Of a stretch of 18,448 nucleotides of DNA, positions 7,895 to 15,364 are shown in pieces. The notes under the pieces were generated by a model. The model ran no database searches, was not told the DNA's origin, and saw nothing but the letters and a program-made list of their open reading frames with translations. Source of the stretch: Bermanella sp034112325 (GTDB taxonomy: Bacteria > Pseudomonadota > Gammaproteobacteria > Pseudomonadales > Oceanobacteraceae); NCBI GenBank assembly GCA_034112325.1, contig JAWUVO010000113.1:1-18448 (forward strand), in the 5' to 3' direction. The position numbers and the translations under genes are program-made. Position 1 is the stretch's first letter, and every line of letters starts with the position of its first letter.

Positions 7895-8638
7895 ATGACA
7901 ACAATGAATTTATCTGCATTAACACAACTTGGGCTAAGCGACCGCGAGATCGCTATTTATCATGCTTTGTTAACTCTAGGACCCGCATCTATTCGGGACT
8001 TGGCGGTAAAAGCTAATATAAATAGAGGCTCGACCTACGAGACCTTAAAGGTGTTAGTGAGCAAAGGAATTGTCAATTATTTACCAAAAGGAAAGCGTCG
8101 TGTTTTTCAAGCGGAAGACCCAGACCGTTTATTGGACCTAGCAGAAGAAAAGCGCCAAGCGTTAGAAAATACCTTGTTAGAATTAAAATCTGACATCATT
8201 CCCAGCTTAAAGCACCTTAAAACTGACATGGTTTCCGGTAATGTTCGTTTTTATGAAGGAGACGATGGTGTCGAGTTAGTGCTGCGAGATATTTTGAACA
8301 GCGTAGATCGCTCTAGTAAAAAGCAGTATTCGGTCATTTCTACACAAGCTTTACGTGAACATCTTTATCGTCCTTTCCCTACTTTTACTAAACAAAGAGT
8401 AGCCAAAAATATTCATGTGCAAGTAATCGCTATTGGAGATGGCGGCGACGAAGCAGAACTGGCTGAGCGAAAATGGATGAAGGGGCAGGGCAATGCATCC
8501 TATATTGCGATTTATCCTCCTAAAGTAGCGATGATTAGCTTAGCCAATAATAATTACCCTGTTGTGGTGGTGATTGACAGTGATGCTATAGCTGGAACTC
8601 AGCAAATGATGTTTGACATGTTGTGGCGAGCACTTTAA
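7895..8638 (+). CDS. TrmB-family HTH transcriptional regulator
   Basis: It is 247 residues from the ATG at 7895. An ATG at 7904 is equally possible, and a frame-open TTG at 7841 would add 18 poorly structured residues. No start has a good ribosome site. Residues about 12-75 form a winged HTH of the TrmB type (LGLSDREIAIYHALLTLGP, then INRGSTYETLKVLVSKGIV and the wing KGKRRVFQA). A charged helix at about 80-110 suits dimerisation. The C-terminal half begins with VRFYEGDDGVELVLRDIL, the usual entry to the TrmB effector domain. TrmB proteins are best known as archaeal sugar-responsive regulators; bacterial members are less characterised. Its position just upstream of, and codirectional with, the dehydrogenase pair suggests it regulates them. 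Confidence 0.82.
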   Translation: MTTMNLSALTQLGLSDREIAIYHALLTLGPASIRDLAVKANINRGSTYETLKVLVSKGIVNYLPKGKRRVFQAEDPDRLLDLAEEKRQALENTLLELKSDIIPSLKHLKTDMVSGNVRFYEGDDGVELVLRDILNSVDRSSKKQYSVISTQALREHLYRPFPTFTKQRVAKNIHVQVIAIGDGGDEAELAERKWMKGQGNASYIAIYPPKVAMISLANNNYPVVVVIDSDAIAGTQQMMFDMLWRAL

Positions 8639-8680
8639 ATGTCTTTATTTATATTATCGTTCAATTATTGATTGTTTGAT

Positions 8681-8791
8681 TAAACGCTTTCCTATTTCCT
8701 ATTTTAATCCTGTTTTCTATATTTGACCTTCGACGTCATGTTTAAGCATTGTTATGACTGCTAATGTGTTGTCAGCATTAAAAAGCGTTTA
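8681..8791. promoter_or_regulatory. Widely spaced 10-bp inverted repeat upstream of the dehydrogenase pair
   Basis: TAAACGCTTT (8681-8690) and its exact reverse complement AAAGCGTTTA (8782-8791) lie in the 179-base gap before the first acyl-CoA dehydrogenase. The centres are 101 bases apart, close to a whole number of helical turns, and the second arm ends 26 bases before the ATG. This fits two operator half-sites bound through a loop, possibly by the adjacent TrmB-type protein. That assignment is inference. No clear sigma-70 promoter was found in the gap. Confidence 0.35.
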
Positions 8792-8817
8792 CATTTTAGT
8801 CAACGGGAACCACAAAC

Positions 8818-10017
8818 ATGAACGTAACTTTTTCACCATCAGAACTTACCTTTCAGCAAGAAGTCCGTGAGTTTCTTAATACCAAATTACCCAAAGATAT
8901 AGCACACAAAGTCAAAAATGATCTTCATATGATAAAAGAAGACTTTGTAATCTGGCAGAAAATTTTAGCTGATAAGGGATGGGCGGCTATTAATTGGCCT
9001 GCTGAACATGGTGGAACTGGTTGGACATCTACCCAGAAATATATATGGAGTAATGAATGTGCCGTAGCAGGAGCACCCGCTATAGTGCCATTTGGCCTAG
9101 GTATGGTAGCACCTATTATTTACACCTATGGTTCAGACATACAAAAGAAAACATTCTTACCAGGTATTTTGAATAGCGATGTATGGTGGTGCCAAGGCTA
9201 TTCTGAAGCTAATGCTGGTTCTGACCTCGCATCGTTAAAAACAACTGCTATATCAGACGGTGACGACTACATAGTAAACGGCACTAAAACATGGACCACC
9301 ATGGGCCAATTTGCTGATTGGATTTTTTGCTTGGTACGCACCGGCGCTCCTGACGTTAAAAACCAGCAAGCTATTAGCTTTTTATTAATCGATATGACCA
9401 CTCCCGGCATAACTGTTTCGCCTATTTATATGCTCGATGAGCGCCGCGAAGTAAACGAAGTGCATTTTGATAATGTTCGAGTACCAAAATCAAACCGTAT
9501 TGGTGACGAAAACCAAGGCTGGACTTACGCAAAAGTACTGTTAACCCACGAACGCACAGGTATTGCAGGTGTTGCGAGAAGCAAGGTCGCTCTTGAAAAA
9601 ATTAAATCACTTGCTTCCGATTCTAACCATGGCTCTTCAAGCCTAATGGACAATCCTATTTTTGCCCACAAAGTAGCTATTATAGAAATTGATCTTTTGG
9701 CGCTTGAATACACTGAATTAAGAACTCTGGCGGCTATTAGTACTGGTAAAGCCCCGGGCCCTGAGTCGTCAATTTTGAAAATTAAAGGTACAGAAATTTA
9801 TCAGGCTATTGATGAATTAAAAATGGAAGTAGCCGGTTATTACGCGGTGCCATTTGTAACTGAACAATTTGACCCTGAATTTGAAGGTGTGAAGGTTGGC
9901 CCTGAATCAGCGGCTAATAGTGCACCGCTTTACTTTAATCATCGTAAGACCACCATTTATGGTGGCAGTAACGAGGTCCAAAAGAACATTATTTGTAAGG
10001 CCGTGTTGGGCCTATAA
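8818..10017 (+). CDS. Acyl-CoA dehydrogenase, PimC-like large-subunit type
   Basis: The 399-residue flavoprotein belongs to the acyl-CoA dehydrogenase family. The first family signature is YSEANAGSDLAS at 128-139. At the C-terminus IYGGSNEVQKNI (380-391) aligns with the segment that carries the catalytic Glu in medium-chain enzymes, but Gly occupies that position. The likely base is instead E245 in LLTHERTGIAG, the placement used by the active subunit of steroid side-chain ChsE-type heterotetramers and by isovaleryl-CoA dehydrogenase. It introduces a 2,3 double bond into an acyl-CoA and passes electrons to an ETF. The substrate is unknown; dicarboxylyl, branched or side-chain acyl-CoA are options for this subgroup. 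A weak GGGA precedes the ATG. The second dehydrogenase follows after 75 bases on the same strand. Confidence 0.9.
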   Translation: MNVTFSPSELTFQQEVREFLNTKLPKDIAHKVKNDLHMIKEDFVIWQKILADKGWAAINWPAEHGGTGWTSTQKYIWSNECAVAGAPAIVPFGLGMVAPIIYTYGSDIQKKTFLPGILNSDVWWCQGYSEANAGSDLASLKTTAISDGDDYIVNGTKTWTTMGQFADWIFCLVRTGAPDVKNQQAISFLLIDMTTPGITVSPIYMLDERREVNEVHFDNVRVPKSNRIGDENQGWTYAKVLLTHERTGIAGVARSKVALEKIKSLASDSNHGSSSLMDNPIFAHKVAIIEIDLLALEYTELRTLAAISTGKAPGPESSILKIKGTEIYQAIDELKMEVAGYYAVPFVTEQFDPEFEGVKVGPESAANSAPLYFNHRKTTIYGGSNEVQKNIICKAVLGL

Positions 10018-10092
10018 CGTTTACCTCGCTAACTATATTAATCAACATTTTTAACGACCTATCGGTATTTACAGGTCAACTTGGAGAGCACT

Positions 10093-11223
10093 ATGGATTT
10101 TTCTTTTTCTGATGAACAACAAATGCTGCAAGATAGCATTACACGCTTTGTGCAAAACGATTACGACTTTTATGACCGAGCTAAATTAATAAAAAGTGAA
10201 TTAGGTTTCAGTGCCGATCATTGGAAACTTTTCGCTGATCTAGGCTGGCTAATGGTACCTTTCACTGAAGATGATGGCGGCCTAGGAGGTAGCGCAGCTG
10301 ACCTTATGGTTGTAATGGAAGAGTTTGGTAAAGGGCTAGTGATTGAGCCATTTTTAGCCACTGCTATTATTGGGGGTGGATTGATTTCTAAAGCTGGTAA
10401 CGCGCAACAAAAACAAACTTTAATTGCAGCTATTATGGATGGTAGCTTACAACTTGCATTTGCTTATGCTGAACCTAATAGTCGTTATGATTTAAGCTAT
10501 GTTGCCACTTCAGCCAAAAAAACAGCCGACGGTTTTTTATTAAACGGGCATAAATCGGTAGTGTTAAATGCGCCTGCCGCCGATAAAATAATCGTATCGG
10601 CACGCACCTCTGGTAACACTAATGATAAAGACGGTATCTCTTTATTCATTTTAGATGCTGACAGCAAAGGTATAGATATTCAGAGTTATCGCACCCAAGA
10701 CGGCGGTCGTGCGGCTGAAGTTAATTTTAACAATACGCTTGTATCTGCCGATCAACTTTTAGGCACTGAAGGAAGTGCTTTGCCTACTATTGAATCAATA
10801 TTGGATCGCGCTAGCCTTGCTGTATGTGCAGAAGCCGTTGGTGCTATGGAAACTGCCACTGCAAAAACGGTTGAGTATACAAAAACTCGCAAACAATTCG
10901 GTACCTCAATTTCTAAATTCCAAGCGTTGCAACACCGTATGGCGGATATGTTCATAGAGCAACAGCAGGCAAAGTCTATTGTATTAATGGCGGCTTTAAA
11001 GCTAGATCACGGTGATAATATTGAATCGTCAAAAGCAGTCGCTGCGATGAAGTCTTTAGTGGGCAGAGCCTCGCGTAAAGTGGGTCAAGAAACCATTCAA
11101 ATTCATGGTGGTATTGGCGTAACCGACGAACTTGATATTGGCCATTATTTTAAACGAATGACCATGATCGATCTTATGTTTGGTAATAGTGATTATCAAA
11201 CCCAACGATTTACTTCGCTGTAA
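10093..11223 (+). CDS. Acyl-CoA dehydrogenase, PimD-like small-subunit type
   Basis: The gene encodes 376 residues from the ATG at 10093, chosen because GGAGAG lies 6-8 bases upstream; a TTG at 10081 in the same frame overlaps that ribosome site and is unlikely. Family features are TRKQFG (265-270), which contributes to FAD binding across the dimer interface, and QIHGGIGVTDE (336-346), the second family signature. The first signature is degenerate (AYAEPNSRYDLS, 124-135), and the position matching the partner's catalytic E245 is Asp (D238 in ILDRASL). This matches the non-catalytic or partner subunit of paired dehydrogenases such as PimC/PimD or ChsE4/ChsE5. A heteromer with the upstream product is therefore likely. 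It ends in a strong terminator. Confidence 0.9.
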   Translation: MDFSFSDEQQMLQDSITRFVQNDYDFYDRAKLIKSELGFSADHWKLFADLGWLMVPFTEDDGGLGGSAADLMVVMEEFGKGLVIEPFLATAIIGGGLISKAGNAQQKQTLIAAIMDGSLQLAFAYAEPNSRYDLSYVATSAKKTADGFLLNGHKSVVLNAPAADKIIVSARTSGNTNDKDGISLFILDADSKGIDIQSYRTQDGGRAAEVNFNNTLVSADQLLGTEGSALPTIESILDRASLAVCAEAVGAMETATAKTVEYTKTRKQFGTSISKFQALQHRMADMFIEQQQAKSIVLMAALKLDHGDNIESSKAVAAMKSLVGRASRKVGQETIQIHGGIGVTDELDIGHYFKRMTMIDLMFGNSDYQTQRFTSL

Positions 11224-11234
11224 ATTTTACGCAT

Positions 11235-11275
11235 AAAAAAACCGCAGTAGATAGTGATCCACTGCGGTTTTTTTT
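11235..11275. terminator. Bidirectional Rho-independent terminator
   Basis: ACCGCAGT (11241-11248) and ACTGCGGT (11261-11268) form a stem extended by A and T runs on both sides, with a 12-base loop. T runs on both strands allow it to end the plus-strand dehydrogenase unit and the minus-strand beta-barrel gene. Confidence 0.9.
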
Positions 11276-11288
11276 GTTTACATGTTTT

Positions 11289-12107
11289 TTAGAAGTAGTA
11301 GCCAAATACCATATCTAATTCAGTAAACGTAAAATGCTGAGAAGCTTTGTCTGTGCTGCTTTCAGTTGTGCGAATGTCCGGCATATTTATGTAACCATAT
11401 TTAAGCTCTGTGCGGCTAAAGAAACGTTTATAGTTTATTTCTAAGCCAGCTTTAACAGATGTTCCTAAACCTGCAAAATGAAATGCGTCATGACGCTTAT
11501 TATCAAACAAGGTAGCATTGGTTCGCGGCATTAAAACACCTACGCCTGCTCCCGTTACCGCCGATATTGAGAAGTCAGGGGTAAAGCGATATAACTCGTC
11601 AAAGCGGTTAATTTCTAGGTTTAAGTAGTTTAGGCCATCAGTGTGCTCAAATATTAAAAAGCCTTCTTGGCTTAAGTCAATTGTATCGCCGCTAACATAA
11701 GTTTTATCAAACGCAGCATTACCACTACCTGTTATATAACCTTCAATTGCTGCTATTTGGTTTTGATCCATCACGTATTTCATATGATCAACACCAAATG
11801 AAAGCGCTAGGTTATCAGCGATAAAATAACCCACTTTAAAGTTGGTTTGTGGCAGTGTAATACCGTCTGGGCGGAAGTATGGATCGATACCAACAGTAGT
11901 TTGACGGTCTGATGCTTTTACATCACTAAGTGTAAAATCATAGCCGTTGCCTTTAAAGTGAATATCCGATTTTGAATACTGGCTGCGATTCCAACCCCAG
12001 AATACATAAATAGAGCCTTTGTCGTGAATGCCGCCCTCTGCATATGCAACTGGTACAAGGGCACTTAGGCAAAAAAGCATAGCCAATAAACTAAAATTTA
12101 ATTTCAT
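11289..12107 (-). CDS. Exported outer-membrane beta-barrel protein, function unknown
   Basis: The gene encodes 272 residues from the ATG at 12107. An adjacent ATG at 12110 and a TTG at 12119 are in frame; GAGA at 12114-12117 gives best spacing to 12107. Residues 1-23 form a signal peptide (MKLNFSLLAMLFCLSALVPV, then AYA before the cleavage point). The mature part has alternating polar and aromatic strands such as IYVFWGWNRSQYS, TNFKVGYFIADNLALSFGVDH and TELDMVFGYYF, and ends in the C-terminal Phe typical of BAM substrates. Long loops are charged. A barrel of about 8-12 strands in the outer membrane is the reasonable reading. I do not recognise a named family. It has its own upstream region and terminator. 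Confidence 0.75.
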   Translation of the reverse strand: MKLNFSLLAMLFCLSALVPVAYAEGGIHDKGSIYVFWGWNRSQYSKSDIHFKGNGYDFTLSDVKASDRQTTVGIDPYFRPDGITLPQTNFKVGYFIADNLALSFGVDHMKYVMDQNQIAAIEGYITGSGNAAFDKTYVSGDTIDLSQEGFLIFEHTDGLNYLNLEINRFDELYRFTPDFSISAVTGAGVGVLMPRTNATLFDNKRHDAFHFAGLGTSVKAGLEINYKRFFSRTELKYGYINMPDIRTTESSTDKASQHFTFTELDMVFGYYF

Positions 12108-12322
12108 CATTATTCTCAAAATACGGGTTAATCAACGATCCCAAATACGAACATCATTTGGATGATCTAGATTCAGCGCGGCATGATAATAAATTTGAGA
12201 GGATTGCGCACTTAAAATTATCGAAACATACTTGACCGAAATCGTGGGTAATCTAGGATAAGTACTATTTATACTAAAAAATATAATCTAACTTACCTTT
12301 AAATTTATAAAATACCGTTATA

Positions 12323-12347
12323 AATCAATTACTTGGTCTTATTGATT
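12323..12347. repeat. Spaced 7-bp inverted repeat
   Basis: AATCAAT (12323-12329) and ATTGATT (12341-12347) are exact inverted arms separated by 11 bases, about 220 bases upstream of the beta-barrel start. The geometry would suit a dimeric regulator, but AT richness makes chance likely. Confidence 0.35.
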
Positions 12348-12389
12348 ATTATCAGAATTCTCTCATAGTTTATAAAGCGCTAAATAATT

Positions 12390-12404
12390 ACTCTAATTTA
12401 GAGT
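12390..12404. repeat. 15-base palindrome upstream of the beta-barrel gene
   Basis: ACTCTAA and TTAGAGT are exact inverted arms around a single central T. There is no adjacent T run, so it does not look like a terminator. An operator is possible. Confidence 0.4.
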
Positions 12405-12457
12405 GTTAAAAAACCAAGCTATCTTAAACCCATAAACCATTACTTTTTAATAGACAC

Positions 12458-12513
12458 AAAAAAACCCGCGCTTCATGTTCACATCTAAATGTAAAATCAA
12501 GGACGGGGTTTTT
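12458..12513 (-). terminator. Probable terminator of the atp operon
   Basis: On the minus strand AAAAACCCC (from 12513) can pair with GGGTTTTT (ending near 12460), followed by a T run and enclosing about 35 bases that include a smaller ACAT/ATGT hairpin. It starts 30 bases past the atpC stop. The large, imperfect loop lowers confidence. Confidence 0.6.
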
Positions 12514-12542
12514 CTAAGGTTAGGTTAATTTCTAGTTAGAAA

Positions 12543-12971
12543 TTAACGTTTACCTAATTTTTGACGGATTTGCTGCAGAGTACGAATCTGTGCAGACGCT
12601 TCCGCTAGCTGAGCCGCTGCACGAGAATAATCAAAGTCACCGCTTTGATTTTCTAGTGCATGCTGAGCATGCTTTTGAGCTTCAAGTGCAGCTGCTTCGT
12701 CGATATTGTCAGCTCTAACTACAGTATCTGCTAATACAGTTACCGAGTTTGGCTGAACTTCTAAAAAGCCGCCTGATACAAAAAAGATTTCTTCTTCACC
12801 GCCCTGTTTTTTAATACGGACAGGACCTGATTGAATTGCGGTCAGTAATGCAGCGTGACCAGGCAATATGCCTAAGTCACCCGATACACCAGCGGCCACT
12901 ACTACTTCAACCAAGCCAGAGAAAATAGCTTCTTCAGCACTAACGATGTCACAATGAACCGTCATAGCCAT
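12543..12971 (-). CDS. atpC: F1 ATP synthase subunit epsilon
   Basis: The 142 residues are near the E. coli length (139). The N-terminal beta-sandwich contains LGILPGHAALLTAI and the GGFLEVQPNSVTVLADT segment; the C-terminal two-helix region (about 90-142) includes YSRAAAQLAEASAQIRTL. Epsilon joins gamma in the central stalk and inhibits ATP hydrolysis through its C-terminal helices. AGGAGA precedes the ATG at 12971; a second in-frame ATG is at 12965. It lies 14 bases after atpD and is the last operon gene, followed by a terminator rather than by glmU. Confidence 0.96.
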   Translation of the reverse strand: MAMTVHCDIVSAEEAIFSGLVEVVVAAGVSGDLGILPGHAALLTAIQSGPVRIKKQGGEEEIFFVSGGFLEVQPNSVTVLADTVVRADNIDEAAALEAQKHAQHALENQSGDFDYSRAAAQLAEASAQIRTLQQIRQKLGKR

Positions 12972-12985
12972 AGCTTTATCTCCTA

Positions 12986-14383
12986 TTAAAGGTTTTTAGC
13001 CTTCTCGATTGCTTCCTCGATGGTACCTACCATGTAGAACGCTTGTTCTGGTAGAGCATCGAATTCACCTTCAAGTAATCCTTTAAAGCCACGCAGCGTT
13101 TCTTTCAACGATACGTACTTACCTGGAGCACCAGTAAAGATTTCTGCTACGAAGAAAGGCTGAGATAAGAACTTCTCAATCTTACGAGCACGAGTCACTA
13201 TTAACTTATCTTCTTCAGACAATTCGTCCATACCAAGTATGGCGATAATGTCTTTAAGTTCTTTATAACGCTGCAATACAGTTTGAACGCCACGAGCGAT
13301 GTCGTAATGTTCTTGACCAATTACCAATGGATCCAACTGACGAGAAGTTGAGTCTAGTGGGTCGATTGCAGGATAAATACCTTTAGAAGCGATGTCGCGA
13401 GACAAAGATACTGTTGAGTCCAAGTGAGCAAATGTTGTTGCTGGGCTTGGGTCAGTCATATCATCCGCAGGAACGTATACCGCTTGTACAGAAGTGATAG
13501 ATCCCTTCTTAGTAGAGGTAATACGCTCTTGAAGTACACCCATCTCTTCTGCAAGAGTTGGCTGGTAACCTACCGCTGAAGGCATACGGCCTAACAGTGC
13601 AGATACTTCAGTTCCCGCTAGTGTGTAACGATAAATGTTATCTACGAAAAGTAGAACGTCTTTACCATCGTCACGGAATTTCTCAGCCATAGTAAGACCA
13701 GTTAACGCTACGCGTAAACGGTTACCAGGAGGTTCATTCATTTGTCCGTAAACCATTGCTACTTTTGATTTAACTTTATCATCAAGGTCAACAACCCCAG
13801 ATTCAGCCATTTCGTAGTAGAAATCGTTACCTTCACGAGTACGCTCACCAACACCAGCAAACACAGATAAACCTGAGTGTGCTTTAGCAATGTTGTTGAT
13901 CAATTCCATCATGTTTACGGTTTTGCCTACACCGGCACCACCGAACAGACCAATTTTACCACCCTTAGCGAATGGACAAACTAGATCGATAACCTTTACG
14001 CCAGTTTCTAGCAATTCATCGCTTGAAGCCTGTTCTGCGTATGTAGGTGGCTTACGGTGAATAGGCATTGCTACCTTAGCGCCGATTTCGCCTTTTTCAT
14101 CAATTGGGTCACCTAGAACGTTCATGATACGTCCTAGTGTTTCTGCACCTACAGGTACGCTTATTGGTGCGCCTGTTGATGTAACTTCTAAACCGCGCTT
14201 AAGACCTTCAGACGTTCCCATAGCGATACAACGAACAATGCCGTCGCCTAGCTGTTGCTGTACTTCCATAGTTAGGTTAGTCGCATTAACTTTCAATGCT
14301 CCGTAAACCTTAGGTACGGAATTACGTGGAAACTCTACATCGATCACGGCGCCGATAATTTGAACGATTTTACCGTTACTCAT
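12986..14383 (-). CDS. atpD: F1 ATP synthase subunit beta
   Basis: The 465 residues form the catalytic subunit. Walker A is GGAGVGKT at 148-155 and GERTREGND at 179-187 carries the catalytic Glu and Arg region; LLFVDNIYRYT is the Walker B segment and DELSEED the conserved C-terminal loop. Compared with E. coli beta (460) there is an insertion of about 7 residues at roughly 198-207 (VDLDDKVKSKV). I recall similar insertions in some marine gammaproteobacteria, from memory and not checked. GAGGAA precedes the ATG. TTGGTT just before the start (14386-14391) is complementary to AACCAA at 14417-14422, so a weak hairpin could cover the initiation region. The gap to atpG is 55 bases. Confidence 0.98.
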   Translation of the reverse strand: MSNGKIVQIIGAVIDVEFPRNSVPKVYGALKVNATNLTMEVQQQLGDGIVRCIAMGTSEGLKRGLEVTSTGAPISVPVGAETLGRIMNVLGDPIDEKGEIGAKVAMPIHRKPPTYAEQASSDELLETGVKVIDLVCPFAKGGKIGLFGGAGVGKTVNMMELINNIAKAHSGLSVFAGVGERTREGNDFYYEMAESGVVDLDDKVKSKVAMVYGQMNEPPGNRLRVALTGLTMAEKFRDDGKDVLLFVDNIYRYTLAGTEVSALLGRMPSAVGYQPTLAEEMGVLQERITSTKKGSITSVQAVYVPADDMTDPSPATTFAHLDSTVSLSRDIASKGIYPAIDPLDSTSRQLDPLVIGQEHYDIARGVQTVLQRYKELKDIIAILGMDELSEEDKLIVTRARKIEKFLSQPFFVAEIFTGAPGKYVSLKETLRGFKGLLEGEFDALPEQAFYMVGTIEEAIEKAKNL

Positions 14384-14438
14384 TATTGGTTCCTCTTAAA
14401 TTTGTTGAAGCTTTTAAACCAAATTAGCACTGCAAGCC

Positions 14439-15299
14439 TTATACGGCTGCGGCACCACTAACAATCTCAGAAATTTCCTGAGTGATTGCGGCCTGACGGG
14501 CCTTGTTATAAATTCGATCAAGATCTTTGATGATATCGCCAGCATTATCTGTTGCGTTTTTCATCGCCATCATACGTGAAGCCTGCTCACACGCGTTGTT
14601 TTCAATCACGGCCTGATAGACCTGTGATTCAACGTAGCGAAGTAACAAACCTTCCATAATGTCTCTGGCATCTGGCTCGTAAATATAATCCCAGTGATGC
14701 TTGTACTCGTCCGCTTCTTCCTTTTTCAAAGGAAGTAGTTGTTGCGCGTAAGGCGCTTGAGTCATGGTGTTGACGAATTCATTACCAACTAGATAAAGGC
14801 GATCAATTTTGCCTTCATCGAATGCGTCTAACATCACTTTAACTGCACCGATCAGCTCGCTGACCTCTGGTGCGTCACCCAAGTGACCTTTAGCAGCAAC
14901 AACATTACCACCGTAGTTATTAAAGAAAGATATAGCTTTGTTACCAATGGTACAGAAATCAATTTCTACACCTTTGTCAGCCCAAGCTTTACTTTCTTTT
15001 AATACCAGTTTGAACTCATTTGTGTTCAAACCGCCACATAAACCACGGTCAGTTGCTACTACGATATAACCAACGCGCTTCACTTCCCGTTCTACCAGGT
15101 AGCGGTGCTTGTATTCTGCAGTTGCATTAGCCAGATGACCGATAACAGTACGTATACGTACTGCGTAAGGCTTACTAGCCTCCATACGGCTCTGGGCTCT
15201 ACGCATCTTACTAGCTGCAACCATTTCCATGGCTGAGGTAATCTTTTGCGTATTTTTAATACTGCCGATTTTGGTTTTTATCTCTTTGCCGACTGCCAT
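14439..15299 (-). CDS. atpG: F1 ATP synthase subunit gamma
   Basis: The 286 residues match the family (E. coli 287). The N-terminal coiled-coil helix includes IKTKIGSIKNTQKITSAMEMVAASKMRRAQ without exceeding family norms, and the Rossmann-like core holds TDRGLCGGLN. The C-terminal helix ends in DLDRIYNKARQAAITQEISEIVSGA. Gamma rotates inside the alpha3beta3 ring and couples it to the c-ring. GAAGG precedes the ATG. A 65-base gap with a strong palindrome separates it from atpA. Confidence 0.97.
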   Translation of the reverse strand: MAVGKEIKTKIGSIKNTQKITSAMEMVAASKMRRAQSRMEASKPYAVRIRTVIGHLANATAEYKHRYLVEREVKRVGYIVVATDRGLCGGLNTNEFKLVLKESKAWADKGVEIDFCTIGNKAISFFNNYGGNVVAAKGHLGDAPEVSELIGAVKVMLDAFDEGKIDRLYLVGNEFVNTMTQAPYAQQLLPLKKEEADEYKHHWDYIYEPDARDIMEGLLLRYVESQVYQAVIENNACEQASRMMAMKNATDNAGDIIKDLDRIYNKARQAAITQEISEIVSGAAAV

Positions 15300-15333
15300 A
15301 GTGACTGCCTTCTAAAAGCGTTTATTTACATCA

Positions 15334-15355
15334 AGTCCGGTTTATAAACCGGACT
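15334..15355. repeat. Perfect 22-base palindrome in the atpA-atpG gap
   Basis: The 11-base arms 15334-15344 and 15345-15355 are exact inverses, with AGTCCGG and CCGGACT ends. In RNA this gives a stable hairpin about 10 bases past the atpA stop and about 34 bases before the atpG start. No T run follows, so it is not a terminator. It may stabilise or process the intercistronic mRNA. Confidence 0.7.
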
Positions 15356-15364
15356 CAACAGCCT

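Larger units (their letters stand above)
12108..12542. other. AT-rich non-coding stretch between atpC and the beta-barrel gene
   Basis: These 435 bases hold no convincing coding sequence on either strand. They contain the atpC-side terminator (12458-12513), a near-perfect palindrome (12390-12404), a spaced inverted repeat (12323-12347), a short ATCAT/ATGAT repeat (12153-12166) and presumably the beta-barrel promoter, which I could not place. The section 12270-12450 is strikingly AT-rich. Confidence 0.6.

Noticed and set aside
12986..14383. The 7-residue insertion in AtpD as a novel feature
   Set aside because: It lies in a variable loop, leaves all catalytic motifs intact, and I recall similar insertions in other marine gammaproteobacteria (from memory, unverified).
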